Below are positions 24,857 to 32,236 of a DNA stretch of 64,000 nucleotides, in pieces. Each line of letters starts with the position of its first letter. The stretch's first letter is position 1. Source of the stretch: Polaribacter gangjinensis (GTDB lineage Bacteria > Bacteroidota > Bacteroidia > Flavobacteriales > Flavobacteriaceae). Location: the NCBI RefSeq assembly GCF_038024125.1, contig NZ_CP150662.1, positions 1,319,501 to 1,383,500 on the forward strand, in the 5' to 3' direction. The translations under genes were made by a program, and so were the position numbers. The notes below the pieces were generated by a model, which was given only the letters and a program-made list of their open reading frames with translations, searched no databases and was not told the DNA's origin.

Positions 24857-25343
24857 CTCTTTTTTGGTATTTTATAAAACTGTAATCAAACTTGTTTTTT
24901 TCATCAGCTTTAAAATCTTCTCTTGAAATTTCTTCCCAAATTTTTGTGTCAATTTCAGGAAAAAAAGCATCCGCATCAAATTCATGATGCACTAAAGTAA
25001 TGTCTAAAGCATCAACTAAATCATTTTCTAACGCTTGTCTATAAATTTGCTCTCCACCAACAATACAAATAACCTCTTCATTTTTAGAGATTTGAATAGC
25101 ATCCTCTAAACTTGAAGCCATCAAACAACCTTCTTGAAAATATTCAGGATTTCTACTCACAATAATCGTGGTTCTATTGGGCAAAGGTTTTCCAATAGAT
25201 TCGTACGTTTTTCTTCCCATAATCATATGATGCCCTGTTGTAAGTTGTCTAAAACGCTTTAAATCAGCAGGTAAATGCCAAATCAAATCATTATTTTTAC
25301 CTAAAGCATTGTTTTTGGCAATGGCTGCAATGAGTGTAATCAT
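24849..25343 (-). CDS. folA: Dihydrofolate reductase
   Basis: NADPH-dependent reduction of dihydrofolate, replenishing THF after ThyA. 164 residues. Visible family blocks are IAAIAKNNALGKNNDLIWHLPADLKRFRQLT (the N-terminal strand and catalytic Asp loop), IMGRKTYESIG, and the ICIVGGEQIYRQAL nucleotide-binding motif. The C-terminal strand pair ends KFDYSFIKYQK. It follows the secreted hypothetical gene by 3 bases. thyA is 1.1 kb away on the same strand but in a different transcript. Confidence 0.96.
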   Translation of the reverse strand: MITLIAAIAKNNALGKNNDLIWHLPADLKRFRQLTTGHHMIMGRKTYESIGKPLPNRTTIIVSRNPEYFQEGCLMASSLEDAIQISKNEEVICIVGGEQIYRQALENDLVDALDITLVHHEFDADAFFPEIDTKIWEEISREDFKADEKNKFDYSFIKYQKRAN

Positions 25344-25346
25344 GGG

Positions 25347-25784
25347 TTATTTGATGGTTTTAATCTCAGTAAACTTAATTTGTAATGGTATTGAAAATTC
25401 AACTGAAACGACTTGTCCATTTTTTTGAGCCCCTTTTTTGATGTTCAATTTTTCAAGTACTTTTTCTAAAGCTTCTTTTTGAATATTTGTAAATTCTGAT
25501 AAATTATTGATTTTTATACTTCCATCAAAAGTAGTTTTTAGATGCAATGCATAAGAAGGTTGTTCATTAAAATAAATCAACGATTTTGAATCAATATTAG
25601 TGATAAAAAACTGTTGCAATTTTGCTTGAAATAATAGAATGTTATTTTTTTGACTCTTGGGAATTTCGAATTGATGAAAAATGGGTAACTCATCAAGTTC
25701 CGATAAATTAAATGATTTTATTTGTTCTTGTGAAAAAACAACATTGGTGAACACTAAAAAAAAAACAAAAAAAGTTCTATTCAT
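25347..25784 (-). CDS. Secreted hypothetical protein with faint TonB C-terminal resemblance
   Basis: 145 residues with a signal peptide (FFVFFLVFTNVVFSQEQ). The second half (YALHLKTTFDGSIKI ... KKGAQKNGQVVSVEFSIPL) is reminiscent of the beta-strand pattern in TonB C-terminal domains. The match is weak and there is no transmembrane anchor or proline linker. It is first gene of a two-gene unit with folA. I cannot assign a function. Confidence 0.7.
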   Translation of the reverse strand: MNRTFFVFFLVFTNVVFSQEQIKSFNLSELDELPIFHQFEIPKSQKNNILLFQAKLQQFFITNIDSKSLIYFNEQPSYALHLKTTFDGSIKINNLSEFTNIQKEALEKVLEKLNIKKGAQKNGQVVSVEFSIPLQIKFTEIKTIK

Positions 25785-26017
25785 ATTTCAAAAATAATGT
25801 AAAAGTGATGAAATTTGACGTTTTTCTTCATTTTTGACAAAAAAATACCCCTTTACGAAACCGATTTAGGAGCAAAAGTACTGAAAATCAGGATAAAAAT
25901 AATCTTCAAAAAATTAAAAATCCCATAATTTACTTATTGATATTTTTTGAATACTTGTATTTTTTAGCAAAGATTTTGTTGAACTCGCAAATCGAATCAA
26001 TTAGAAAGCATTAAAGT

Positions 26018-26047
26018 TTGTCATCAAAAAGTTGTTATCTACTTTTA
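26018..26047 (+). promoter_or_regulatory. Candidate promoter of the glycogen-binding-domain gene
   Basis: TTG at 26018-26020, a 19-base spacer, and TACTTTTA at 26040-26047 (one mismatch), 23 bases before the ATG. The rest of the 286-base gap (25785-26017) shows no gene. Confidence 0.5.
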
Positions 26048-26070
26048 CCACATAATTTAAATACAAAATT

Positions 26071-26367
26071 ATGGCAATTAAAAAACAATTTTTAAAAAGT
26101 AAACCAGTTTGTAAAGTAACTTTTTCTATACAACCTGAAGAAGCTGAAAATGTTGCAGTTGTAGGAAGTTTTAATGGTTGGGATGAAAGTGCAACTCCTT
26201 TGAGTAAATTGAAAAATGGTACATTTAAAGGCACAATTGATTTAGAATCAGGAACTTCATATGAATTTAGATACTTAGTTGATGGAAACTATGTAAATGA
26301 TGAAGAAGCTGATGGATATGCTTGGAGCGATTTTGCTGGAGCAGAAAACAGCGTATTGAGTTTGTAA
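26071..26367 (+). CDS. Stand-alone isoamylase-N/CBM48-like domain protein
   Basis: 98 residues forming a single early-set (E-set) glycogen-binding domain. KVTFSIQPEEAENVAVVGSF and NGWDESATPLSKLKNGTF are followed by SYEFRYLVDGNYVNDEEADGY, the typical starch/glycogen-binding pattern with conserved Trp and Tyr residues. There is no signal peptide, so it is cytosolic. In Bacteroidota such small proteins are annotated as isoamylase early-set domain proteins, perhaps acting as carbohydrate sensors. No glycogen enzymes are nearby. A strong terminator follows. Confidence 0.88.
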   Translation: MAIKKQFLKSKPVCKVTFSIQPEEAENVAVVGSFNGWDESATPLSKLKNGTFKGTIDLESGTSYEFRYLVDGNYVNDEEADGYAWSDFAGAENSVLSL

Positions 26368-26374
26368 AAATTAC

Positions 26375-26415
26375 AAAGAGCTTTCAAATAGTTTGAAAGC
26401 TCTTTTTGTTTTTAT
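26375..26415 (+). terminator. Rho-independent terminator, glycogen-binding-domain gene (shared with thyA end)
   Basis: A 14-bp perfect stem (AAAGAGCTTTCAAA, 26375-26388, with 26392-26405), a 3-base loop TAG, then a T-rich run to 26415. It sits directly between the convergent ends of this gene and thyA and may serve both. Confidence 0.85.
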
Positions 26416-26416
26416 T

Positions 26417-27241
26417 CTAAACAGCAACGATTCCTTTGATGTGAGGATGTGGATTGTAGTTAATCAATTCAAAATCTTTGAAAGTAAAATCTTCAATATT
26501 TTTTATTGCTGGATTTATTTTCATGGTTGGCAAAGGTCTAATGTCTCTAGACAATTGCAATTCTAATTGTTCAATGTGATTGTTATAAATATGGGCATCT
26601 CCAAAAGTATGGATGAATTCACCTGCTTGATAACCACAAACTTGTGCAATCATCATAGTAAAAAGTGCATATGATGCAATATTGAAAGGAACTCCTAGAA
26701 AAATATCAGCACTTCTTTGGTATAGTTGACAAGACAATTTACCATCTGCTACATAAAACTGAAAAAATGCATGACAAGGAGGCAAAGCTGCTTTTCCATT
26801 GGCAACATTTTCTGAAAAAGATTTGGATGTATCAGGCAAAACTGATGGATTCCAAGCAGAAACCAACATTCTTCTTGAATTCGGATTTTTTTTCAATGTT
26901 TCAATTACTTCTTTTAGCTGATCAATTTCATCACTATTCCAGTTGCGCCATTGATGTCCATATACTGGCCCTAAATCACCATTTTCATCTGCCCATTCAT
27001 TCCAAATTCTGACGCCATTTTCTTGTAAATATTTGATATTGGTATCTCCTTTTATAAACCACAATAATTCATATACAATTGATTTTAAGTGTAGTTTTTT
27101 TGTGGTTACCATAGGAAAACCTTCACTCAAATCAAAACGCATTTGATAACCAAAAACACTTTTTGTTCCAGTTCCTGTTCTATCTCCTTTTTCATTTCCG
27201 TTTTCTAAAACGTGTTTTACTAAGTCATGGTATTGTTTCAT
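26417..27241 (-). CDS. thyA: Thymidylate synthase
   Basis: It methylates dUMP to dTMP using methylene-THF. 274 residues, somewhat longer than E. coli ThyA. The active-site Cys lies in [43 protein letters not shown] and the terminal [10 protein letters not shown] are all present. It begins just below the four-helix-bundle cassette and is read with nupC, coupling nucleoside uptake and thymidylate supply. Confidence 0.96.
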   Translation of the reverse strand: MKQYHDLVKHVLENGNEKGDRTGTGTKSVFGYQMRFDLSEGFPMVTTKKLHLKSIVYELLWFIKGDTNIKYLQENGVRIWNEWADENGDLGPVYGHQWRNWNSDEIDQLKEVIETLKKNPNSRRMLVSAWNPSVLPDTSKSFSENVANGKAALPPCHAFFQFYVADGKLSCQLYQRSADIFLGVPFNIASYALFTMMIAQVCGYQAGEFIHTFGDAHIYNNHIEQLELQLSRDIRPLPTMKINPAIKNIEDFTFKDFELINYNPHPHIKGIVAV

Positions 27242-27262
27242 TTTCTAGGTGAAAGATTTTAG

Positions 27263-27631
27263 TTATAAGGTTAAAGTTGAATTTTGATTATATTTTATTA
27301 ATGCTGAGATTCGTTTTTGCAAAACTTGAACTTTATCAATTGTTAAATTTAAATCATTCTCATTAAAAAAATTTAATTCAATACATAAAATTAAATGAGA
27401 TTCTAGTTCAAATGCAGAACCCAAACTAATTTGCAAAAACCTAATAAAGTCCTTTTGAGAATCCTTTGCTGAACCTTCAGCTATATTTGCAGGAATAGAA
27501 ATTACACACCTATTTATTTGAGAGATCAATCCAAATTGCTCAGAAGATGGTAATTTTGATGAAACTAAATAAACTTCTTTAGCTAAAAACCTAGCTTCAT
27601 TCCATATATCTAGTTTTCTAAAATTCCTCAT
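27263..27631 (-). CDS. Four-helix-bundle (S23-like) protein, copy 3
   Basis: 122 residues with the family core LISQINRCVISIPANIAEGS at residues 34-53, followed by KDFIRFLQISLGSAFELESHL. This is the most canonical S23-type helix pair of the three copies. Its last codons (about NSTLTL) are encoded inside the left repeat array, which suggests that the C-terminus was shaped by the repeat. It lies in the bifunctional nuclease-nupC-thyA transcript with no functional connection to nucleosides. Confidence 0.88.
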   Translation of the reverse strand: MRNFRKLDIWNEARFLAKEVYLVSSKLPSSEQFGLISQINRCVISIPANIAEGSAKDSQKDFIRFLQISLGSAFELESHLILCIELNFFNENDLNLTIDKVQVLQKRISALIKYNQNSTLTL

Positions 27632-27637
27632 TTCCTA

Positions 27638-27665
27638 AACTTTCAACTTTTGACTTTAGACTTTT
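27638..27665 (+). repeat. Tandem heptamer array, right end of cassette 3
   Basis: Four consecutive 7-mers: AACTTTC, AACTTTT, GACTTTA, GACTTTT. They lie between the start of the four-helix-bundle gene and the stop of nupC. Confidence 0.75.
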
Positions 27666-27677
27666 ATCATTATTAAA

Positions 27678-29402
27678 TTAACCAATAATCATACCTGCAA
27701 TGGCAGCAGACATTAAGGATGCAATGGTACCTCCAATCAATGCTTTCATTCCAAATTCTGACAAGGTTTTTCGTTGTTTTGGTGCTAATGAACCAATGCC
27801 ACCAATTTGAATTCCGATAGATGCAAAATTGGCAAAACCACATAACATGTAAGTTGCCATAATGATTGATTTGTCGTAATTTAAGTGAATAACGCTTGTA
27901 ATATTCTTTAAATCAGCTAATTGAATATATGCAATAAACTCACTTGCTGCTAATTTTATTCCTAATAATTGACCCATTAAAGCCATATCTTCTTTGGCAA
28001 CACCAATCAACCACATTAAAGGCGCAAATAAATAACCTAAAATTGCTTCAATTGAAAAGGATGTATAAGCAGTGTTTTTTGCCATCCAATCATTTAAAGA
28101 AGTGATGTCTCCTATCCAACCCAAAATACCATTTAACATTGCAATGATTGCTACAAAAACCAACAACATTGCTCCTACATTTACCGCCAAACGCAAGCCT
28201 TCAGTAGTTCCGTTTGCAATCGCATCTAAAATATTAGAGCCAATTTTTTCTTGTGAAACACTTACATCTGTATTTACTTTTTCAGTTTGAGGATATAGAA
28301 TTTTAGAAATTACAATTGCGCCAGGTGCTGCCATTACTGATGCTGCTAATAAATGTTTGGCAAAAACCAATTCCAACGCTTTGTCACCTCCACCTAAAAA
28401 ACCAATGTATGCTGCTAAAACAGCCCCTGCAACAGTTGCCATTCCTCCAATCATTACCAACAACATTTCGGATTTGTTCATTTTCTCCAAATATGCTTTG
28501 ATTAATAAAGGTGCTTCTGTTTGTCCTAAAAAAATGTTTCCTGCAACTGATAAACTTTCCATTCCTGATATTCCAAGAAATTTGGACAAAGCAATTGCCA
28601 ACCATTTTACTACTTTTTGGATAATTCCAAGGTAAAATAGCAAGGATGTTAATGCCGAGAAAAAGATAATTGTTGGTAATACTTGAAATGCAAAAATGTA
28701 TCCGAAAGTAGTCATATCACCCACCATTCCTGCAAATAAAAATTCACTTCCAGCTTTGGTATACTCTAAAATAGAAATGAAAATTCCACCAACAAATTCA
28801 AAAATATGTTGGATAAAAGGTACTTTCAACACTCCAATTGCAATGATTAATTGCAAGGAAATTCCAATTCCTACTTTTTTCCAGTCAATCGCTTTTTTGT
28901 TGCTGCTAAATAAAAAGGAAATTATAATCAATACTACCATTCCTAAAACACCTCGCCAAAAACTTTCAATAGAAAAACCTTGACTTGGTTTTATAGAATT
29001 GGAAGCATCAATTTGGGTATTTTTAGCTTCATCAACACTGTTTTTTTGTAAAATTTCAGAAGAAACTAATTTATAAACAATATCATTTTCATTTAAAACT
29101 AAGGATGATTCATCTAAAGAAACGATGTTAAAATAACGAACTGTGTCTTTTGGATTTTTGAAATGAAAAATCAATAAATTATTTTGACGGATGAAATTTC
29201 CTGTATTTGCAGAGCTCGTTTTTTCTTTTAGTTGAAAAGTAAATTTCCCATCAATTAGCGATAAAATATCAGAAGAATCAATAGCAATTGAAACTGATTC
29301 TGATTGATTTTTAACAGATGAAAATTTCCAATTTTTTTCTAATTGTTGAGCAAAAGTAATTGAAGTAAAAAAGCAAAAAAGCGCTATAATGCTATTTTTC
29401 AT
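27678..29402 (-). CDS. Concentrative nucleoside transporter NupC with extra N-terminal extracytoplasmic domain
   Basis: 574 residues, about 170 longer than E. coli NupC. Residues 1-18 are a signal peptide (ALFCFFTSITFAQQ). Residues 19-145 form a soluble beta-rich domain, placed outside by that signal. From about 150 comes the CNT fold, with GQTEAPLLIKAYLEKMNKSE (substrate/Na+ site), GGMATVAGAVLAAYIGF and the terminal MLCGFANFASIGIQIGG block. Na+- or H+-coupled nucleoside uptake is known for the family. The fused domain may be a periplasmic binding or regulatory part. It is co-transcribed with thyA. Confidence 0.88.
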   Translation of the reverse strand: MKNSIIALFCFFTSITFAQQLEKNWKFSSVKNQSESVSIAIDSSDILSLIDGKFTFQLKEKTSSANTGNFIRQNNLLIFHFKNPKDTVRYFNIVSLDESSLVLNENDIVYKLVSSEILQKNSVDEAKNTQIDASNSIKPSQGFSIESFWRGVLGMVVLIIISFLFSSNKKAIDWKKVGIGISLQLIIAIGVLKVPFIQHIFEFVGGIFISILEYTKAGSEFLFAGMVGDMTTFGYIFAFQVLPTIIFFSALTSLLFYLGIIQKVVKWLAIALSKFLGISGMESLSVAGNIFLGQTEAPLLIKAYLEKMNKSEMLLVMIGGMATVAGAVLAAYIGFLGGGDKALELVFAKHLLAASVMAAPGAIVISKILYPQTEKVNTDVSVSQEKIGSNILDAIANGTTEGLRLAVNVGAMLLVFVAIIAMLNGILGWIGDITSLNDWMAKNTAYTSFSIEAILGYLFAPLMWLIGVAKEDMALMGQLLGIKLAASEFIAYIQLADLKNITSVIHLNYDKSIIMATYMLCGFANFASIGIQIGGIGSLAPKQRKTLSEFGMKALIGGTIASLMSAAIAGMIIG

Positions 29403-29413
29403 ATTTTAAAATT

Positions 29414-30019
29414 TTAGGTGCGTTTGCTTATTTCGTCTCTTATTTTTGCAGCTAATTCATAATTTTCATTAACAACAGCTTGGTTTAGTTGGTCTTGCAA
29501 TTGTGATAAAGTAAATTTTGAAAAACTCGATTTATCTTTTGTTTCGCTCAAATCAGCAGGAATTTTTTCAACTTCCTTTTTTCCTTCAAGCGCCATTTCT
29601 TCTTCAATTTTTAGATACACTCCTGCTTTGTCTAAAATATTTTCATAGGTATAAATTGGCGCATCAAAACGAACAGCGATCGCAATTGCATCCGAAGTTC
29701 TAGCATCAATTTGTTCTTCTTTTCCATCTTTTTCACAAATCATGCTAGAAAAGAAAACACCATCAACCAATTTATGAATGATTACTTCTTTGATTTTGAT
29801 GCCAAAAGTATCAGAAAATGTTTTAAATAAATCATGAGTTAATGGTCTTGGAGGTCTTATTTCAGTTTCTAAAGCAATTGCAATAGATTGCGCCTCAAAA
29901 GCACCTATTATTATTGGCAAAGTTCTAGTACCCTCTATTTCACTCAAAACCAATGCATAAGCACCAGTTTGTGTTTGACTGTATGAAATTCCTTTGATTG
30001 TTAGTTGTATTAAACTCAT
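29414..30019 (-). CDS. Bifunctional nuclease family (DUF151) protein with UVR motif
   Basis: 201 residues. The DUF151/BFN domain occupies residues 1-145 (ALVLSEIEGTRTLPIIIGAFEAQSIA, then ARTSDAIAIAVRFDAPIY). A C-terminal UvrB/UvrC-type helical hairpin (LQDQLNQAVVNENYELAAKIRDEI) follows after a charged linker. Some members have RNase and DNase activity, but the physiological role is unsettled. It is first gene of the nupC-thyA transcript, 11 bases before nupC, with a 15-base palindrome upstream of its promoter. Confidence 0.88.
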   Translation of the reverse strand: MSLIQLTIKGISYSQTQTGAYALVLSEIEGTRTLPIIIGAFEAQSIAIALETEIRPPRPLTHDLFKTFSDTFGIKIKEVIIHKLVDGVFFSSMICEKDGKEEQIDARTSDAIAIAVRFDAPIYTYENILDKAGVYLKIEEEMALEGKKEVEKIPADLSETKDKSSFSKFTLSQLQDQLNQAVVNENYELAAKIRDEISKRT

Positions 30020-30054
30020 AAATATCTCAACAAAAAACTAAAAAACACCTTATT

Positions 30055-30062
30055 TAAAACTA
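30055..30062 (-). promoter_or_regulatory. Candidate -7 box of the bifunctional nuclease-nupC-thyA operon
   Basis: TAGTTTTA on the minus strand, one mismatch from TAnnTTTG, 36 bases upstream of the start codon. Confidence 0.4.
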
Positions 30063-30078
30063 GAAAATTGTTTTGTAG

Positions 30079-30093
30079 AATTGTGGCACAATT
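30079..30093. promoter_or_regulatory. 15-base perfect palindrome, operator-like
   Basis: AATTGTG, central G, CACAATT. It is centred about 25 bases upstream of the candidate -7 box, where a -33 element would lie, and fits a dimeric regulator site. No regulator gene is adjacent. Confidence 0.4.
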
Positions 30094-30143
30094 TACTAAA
30101 AATATGTAGTCTATAAATTAATTTTAGTTGTTTTTATAAATAG

Positions 30144-30177
30144 AAAAACCCAAAAGCATTTAAACTAATGGGTTTTT
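30144..30177 (-). terminator. Rho-independent terminator of the etfBA operon
   Basis: A 9-bp stem AAAAACCCA / TGGGTTTTT with a 16-base loop and U-rich ends on both strands, 28 bases beyond the etfA stop. Confidence 0.65.
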
Positions 30178-30204
30178 AAAGGTAAAACACTCAAAAAGAA
30201 ATGA

Positions 30205-31167
30205 CTAGGCTTCTTTGAATGCTTTTAATTTTGTAATTAATTCAGGTACAACTTGAAAAGCGTCACCAACAATTCCGTAATCAGCAGCTTTAAAAAACGG
30301 GGCTTCTGGATCAGTATTGATAACAACTTTTACTTTTGATGCATTGACTCCTGCTAAATGCTGAATAGCTCCCGAAATTCCAATAGCAATATACAAATTA
30401 GATGCAACAGGTTTTCCTGTTTGCCCAACATGTTCGCCATGAGGACGCCAACCTAAATCTGAAACTGGTTTAGAGCAAGCAGTTGCTGCTCCTAAAACAT
30501 TGGCCAATTCTTCAATCATTCCCCAATTTTCTGGACCTTTCAAACCTCTTCCTGCAGAAACCACCACATCAGCATCAGCAATGGTCACTTTTCCTGAAAC
30601 TTTTTCTACTTTTTCTGATTTTACTGTGAAATCTCCATCTGATAGAGAAACTTCCATATTTTGAACAGTTCCTGAAACAGGATTTTCATGAATCCCAAAT
30701 GAATTTTTTGCAACTCCAATAATTTTTTTATCTGTTGAAATCACAGTATTTGCAAATCCTTTATTTGAAAAAACCTTTCTTTTGATGGTAAAAGGCGCTG
30801 TTGAACTTGGTAATGCAACCACATTTGAAGCGTAACCAGCATCCAAAGAAACTGAAACTAAAGGCGCAAGATATAACGTATCTATACTTGAATCCAACAC
30901 AATTACTGTTGCATTTTCAGCGTCTGCAACTTGTTTTATGATAGATGCATATGCCTTTGCATTGAAAGTAGCTAGCTTATTTTCTGAAACCGAAACTACT
31001 TTTTCTGCACCATATTTATACAATTCTTCGTTTGAAGAAACGTTGATAGTAAGTGCAACTAAATTTGTACCCAATTGTTCTGCTACTTTTTTTCCGTAAG
31101 AAACTACTTCAAAAGCACTTTTTTTAAATTTGCCATTTGCGGCATCTGCAAAAACTAAAACTGACAT
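30205..31167 (-). CDS. etfA: Electron transfer flavoprotein, alpha subunit
   Basis: 320 residues. The N-terminal ETF domain (VLVFADAANGKFKKSAFEVVSYG) is followed by the C-terminal FAD-binding domain with VVSAGRGLKGPENWGMIEELANVLGA, GQTGKPVASNLYIAIGISGAIQHLAG and VVINTDPEAPFFKAADYGIVGD. It carries electrons from acyl-CoA and amino-acid dehydrogenases to ETF:quinone oxidoreductase. It lies 103 bases downstream of etfB. That gap contains two palindromic hairpins, an unusual distance for a tight heterodimer pair. Confidence 0.96.
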   Translation of the reverse strand: MSVLVFADAANGKFKKSAFEVVSYGKKVAEQLGTNLVALTINVSSNEELYKYGAEKVVSVSENKLATFNAKAYASIIKQVADAENATVIVLDSSIDTLYLAPLVSVSLDAGYASNVVALPSSTAPFTIKRKVFSNKGFANTVISTDKKIIGVAKNSFGIHENPVSGTVQNMEVSLSDGDFTVKSEKVEKVSGKVTIADADVVVSAGRGLKGPENWGMIEELANVLGAATACSKPVSDLGWRPHGEHVGQTGKPVASNLYIAIGISGAIQHLAGVNASKVKVVINTDPEAPFFKAADYGIVGDAFQVVPELITKLKAFKEA

Positions 31168-31182
31168 ATTTTTTATTTTTTC

Positions 31183-31203
31183 ACCCTGTACTTGTTTCAG
31201 GGT
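31183..31203. repeat. Palindromic hairpin A between etfB and etfA
   Basis: ACCCTG, 9-base loop TACTTGTTT, CAGGGT. It resembles short palindromes that I recall as dispersed in flavobacterial genomes. It could slow etfA translation or stabilise the 3' end of etfB mRNA. Confidence 0.55.
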
Positions 31204-31229
31204 ATTATTATTATTATTTTTCTTTTGAT

Positions 31230-31246
31230 TCCGAAATAAATTCGGA
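31230..31246. repeat. Palindromic hairpin B between etfB and etfA
   Basis: TCCGAA, loop ATAAA, TTCGGA: a 6-bp perfect stem, 24 bases upstream (plus coordinates) of the etfB stop. It is of the same general kind as hairpin A. Confidence 0.55.
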
Positions 31247-31270
31247 GTGATTTTATTTTTTTACAAAAAA

Positions 31271-32017
31271 TTAAATCACTTTTGCTTCGTTATGCAATAA
31301 ATTGATCAATTCATCAATATTGTCTGCACTTACCAATTTTACAGCACCTTTTGGAGCTGGCTTTTGATATGATTGAACTTCAGTTGCATTTGCAGTAGAC
31401 ACAGGTTCAACAACTTGCAATGGTTTTTGACGTGCCATCATGATTCCTCTCATATTTGGAATGCGTAAATCTTTTTCTTCAACAATTCCTTTTTGACCTG
31501 CAATGACCATTGGCAAAGACGAACTCAATGTTTCATTTCCTCCATCAATTTCTCTTACAAGAGTTGCTGAATTTCCATCAATTTCAACTCCCACACAACC
31601 ATTTACGAAATTATAGTTTACGAGAGAAGCAATCATTCCAGGAACCATTCCTCCATTATAATCAATAGATTCTCTTCCTGCTAAAACCAAATCATAATTT
31701 CCATTTTTTACAACAGCAGCTATTTCTTTGGCTACAGACAAACCATCAATTGGTTCAGCATTCACACGAATTGCATCATCAGCTCCAATCGCCAATGCTT
31801 TTCGCAAAGTTGGCTCAGTAGTTGCGTTTCCAACATTTAAAACAGTTACAGTAGCTCCTTGTTTTTCTTTAAACCACATGGCTCTTGTCAAACAAAATTC
31901 ATCATAAGGATTGATTACAAACTGCACTCCATTTGTATCAAATTTTGTATCATTATCTGTAAAATTAATCTTAGAAGTGGTGTCTGGCACATGACTTATA
32001 CAAACCAAAATTTTCAT
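31271..32017 (-). CDS. etfB: Electron transfer flavoprotein, beta subunit
   Basis: A 248-residue AMP-binding partner of EtfA. It has the typical start MKILVCISHVPDTTSKINF, and NPYDEFCLTRAMWFKEKQGATVTVLNVG, the LVLAGRESIDYNGGMVPGMIA block and LPMVIAGQKG follow. It is first gene of the operon, divergent from pdhB with a 219-base shared control region, and has a near-consensus box (TAATTTCG, minus, at 32049-32056). Confidence 0.96.
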   Translation of the reverse strand: MKILVCISHVPDTTSKINFTDNDTKFDTNGVQFVINPYDEFCLTRAMWFKEKQGATVTVLNVGNATTEPTLRKALAIGADDAIRVNAEPIDGLSVAKEIAAVVKNGNYDLVLAGRESIDYNGGMVPGMIASLVNYNFVNGCVGVEIDGNSATLVREIDGGNETLSSSLPMVIAGQKGIVEEKDLRIPNMRGIMMARQKPLQVVEPVSTANATEVQSYQKPAPKGAVKLVSADNIDELINLLHNEAKVI

Positions 32018-32195
32018 AATCTCTCTAATTTATCATTTTTATTCGCAACGAAATTACATCTTTTTTTTAAAAAATACTATGCATGCATAATAAATTTTCA
32101 AGATTTTAACATTTTTCGAAAACGATTGCGCTTTTGAAATGAATTTTTAAGAGTAGATTCTGATTTTGATTCAAAAAAAATGATAATTAATTGCT

Positions 32196-32203
32196 TACTT
32201 TTG
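32196..32203 (+). promoter_or_regulatory. -7 box of pdhB
   Basis: TACTTTTG is a perfect match to TAnnTTTG, 33 bases before the ATG. The nearest upstream TTG (32166-32168) is at 27 bases, slightly too far. Confidence 0.55.
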
Positions 32204-32236
32204 CAAAATTGAAAACAATACTAGATTTAATTTTAC

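Larger units (their letters stand above)
27252..27665 (-). mobile_element. Four-helix-bundle cassette 3 with degenerate inverted heptamer arrays (candidate element)
   Basis: A segment of about 414 bp between thyA and nupC holds one four-helix-bundle gene. The right end has four tandem heptamers, (A/G)ACTTTN, at 27638-27665. The left end (27252-27281) is a diverged inverted counterpart with an exact 9-bp core (AAAGTTGAA at 27273-27281 against TTCAACTTT at 27642-27650). It has the same layout as cassettes 1 and 2 but looks more eroded. The boundaries are approximate. Confidence 0.4.

Noticed and set aside
25785..26017. Possible small RNA gene in the longest gap
   Set aside because: No clear promoter-terminator pair or stable stem could be recognised. 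Only the promoter of the next gene is supported.
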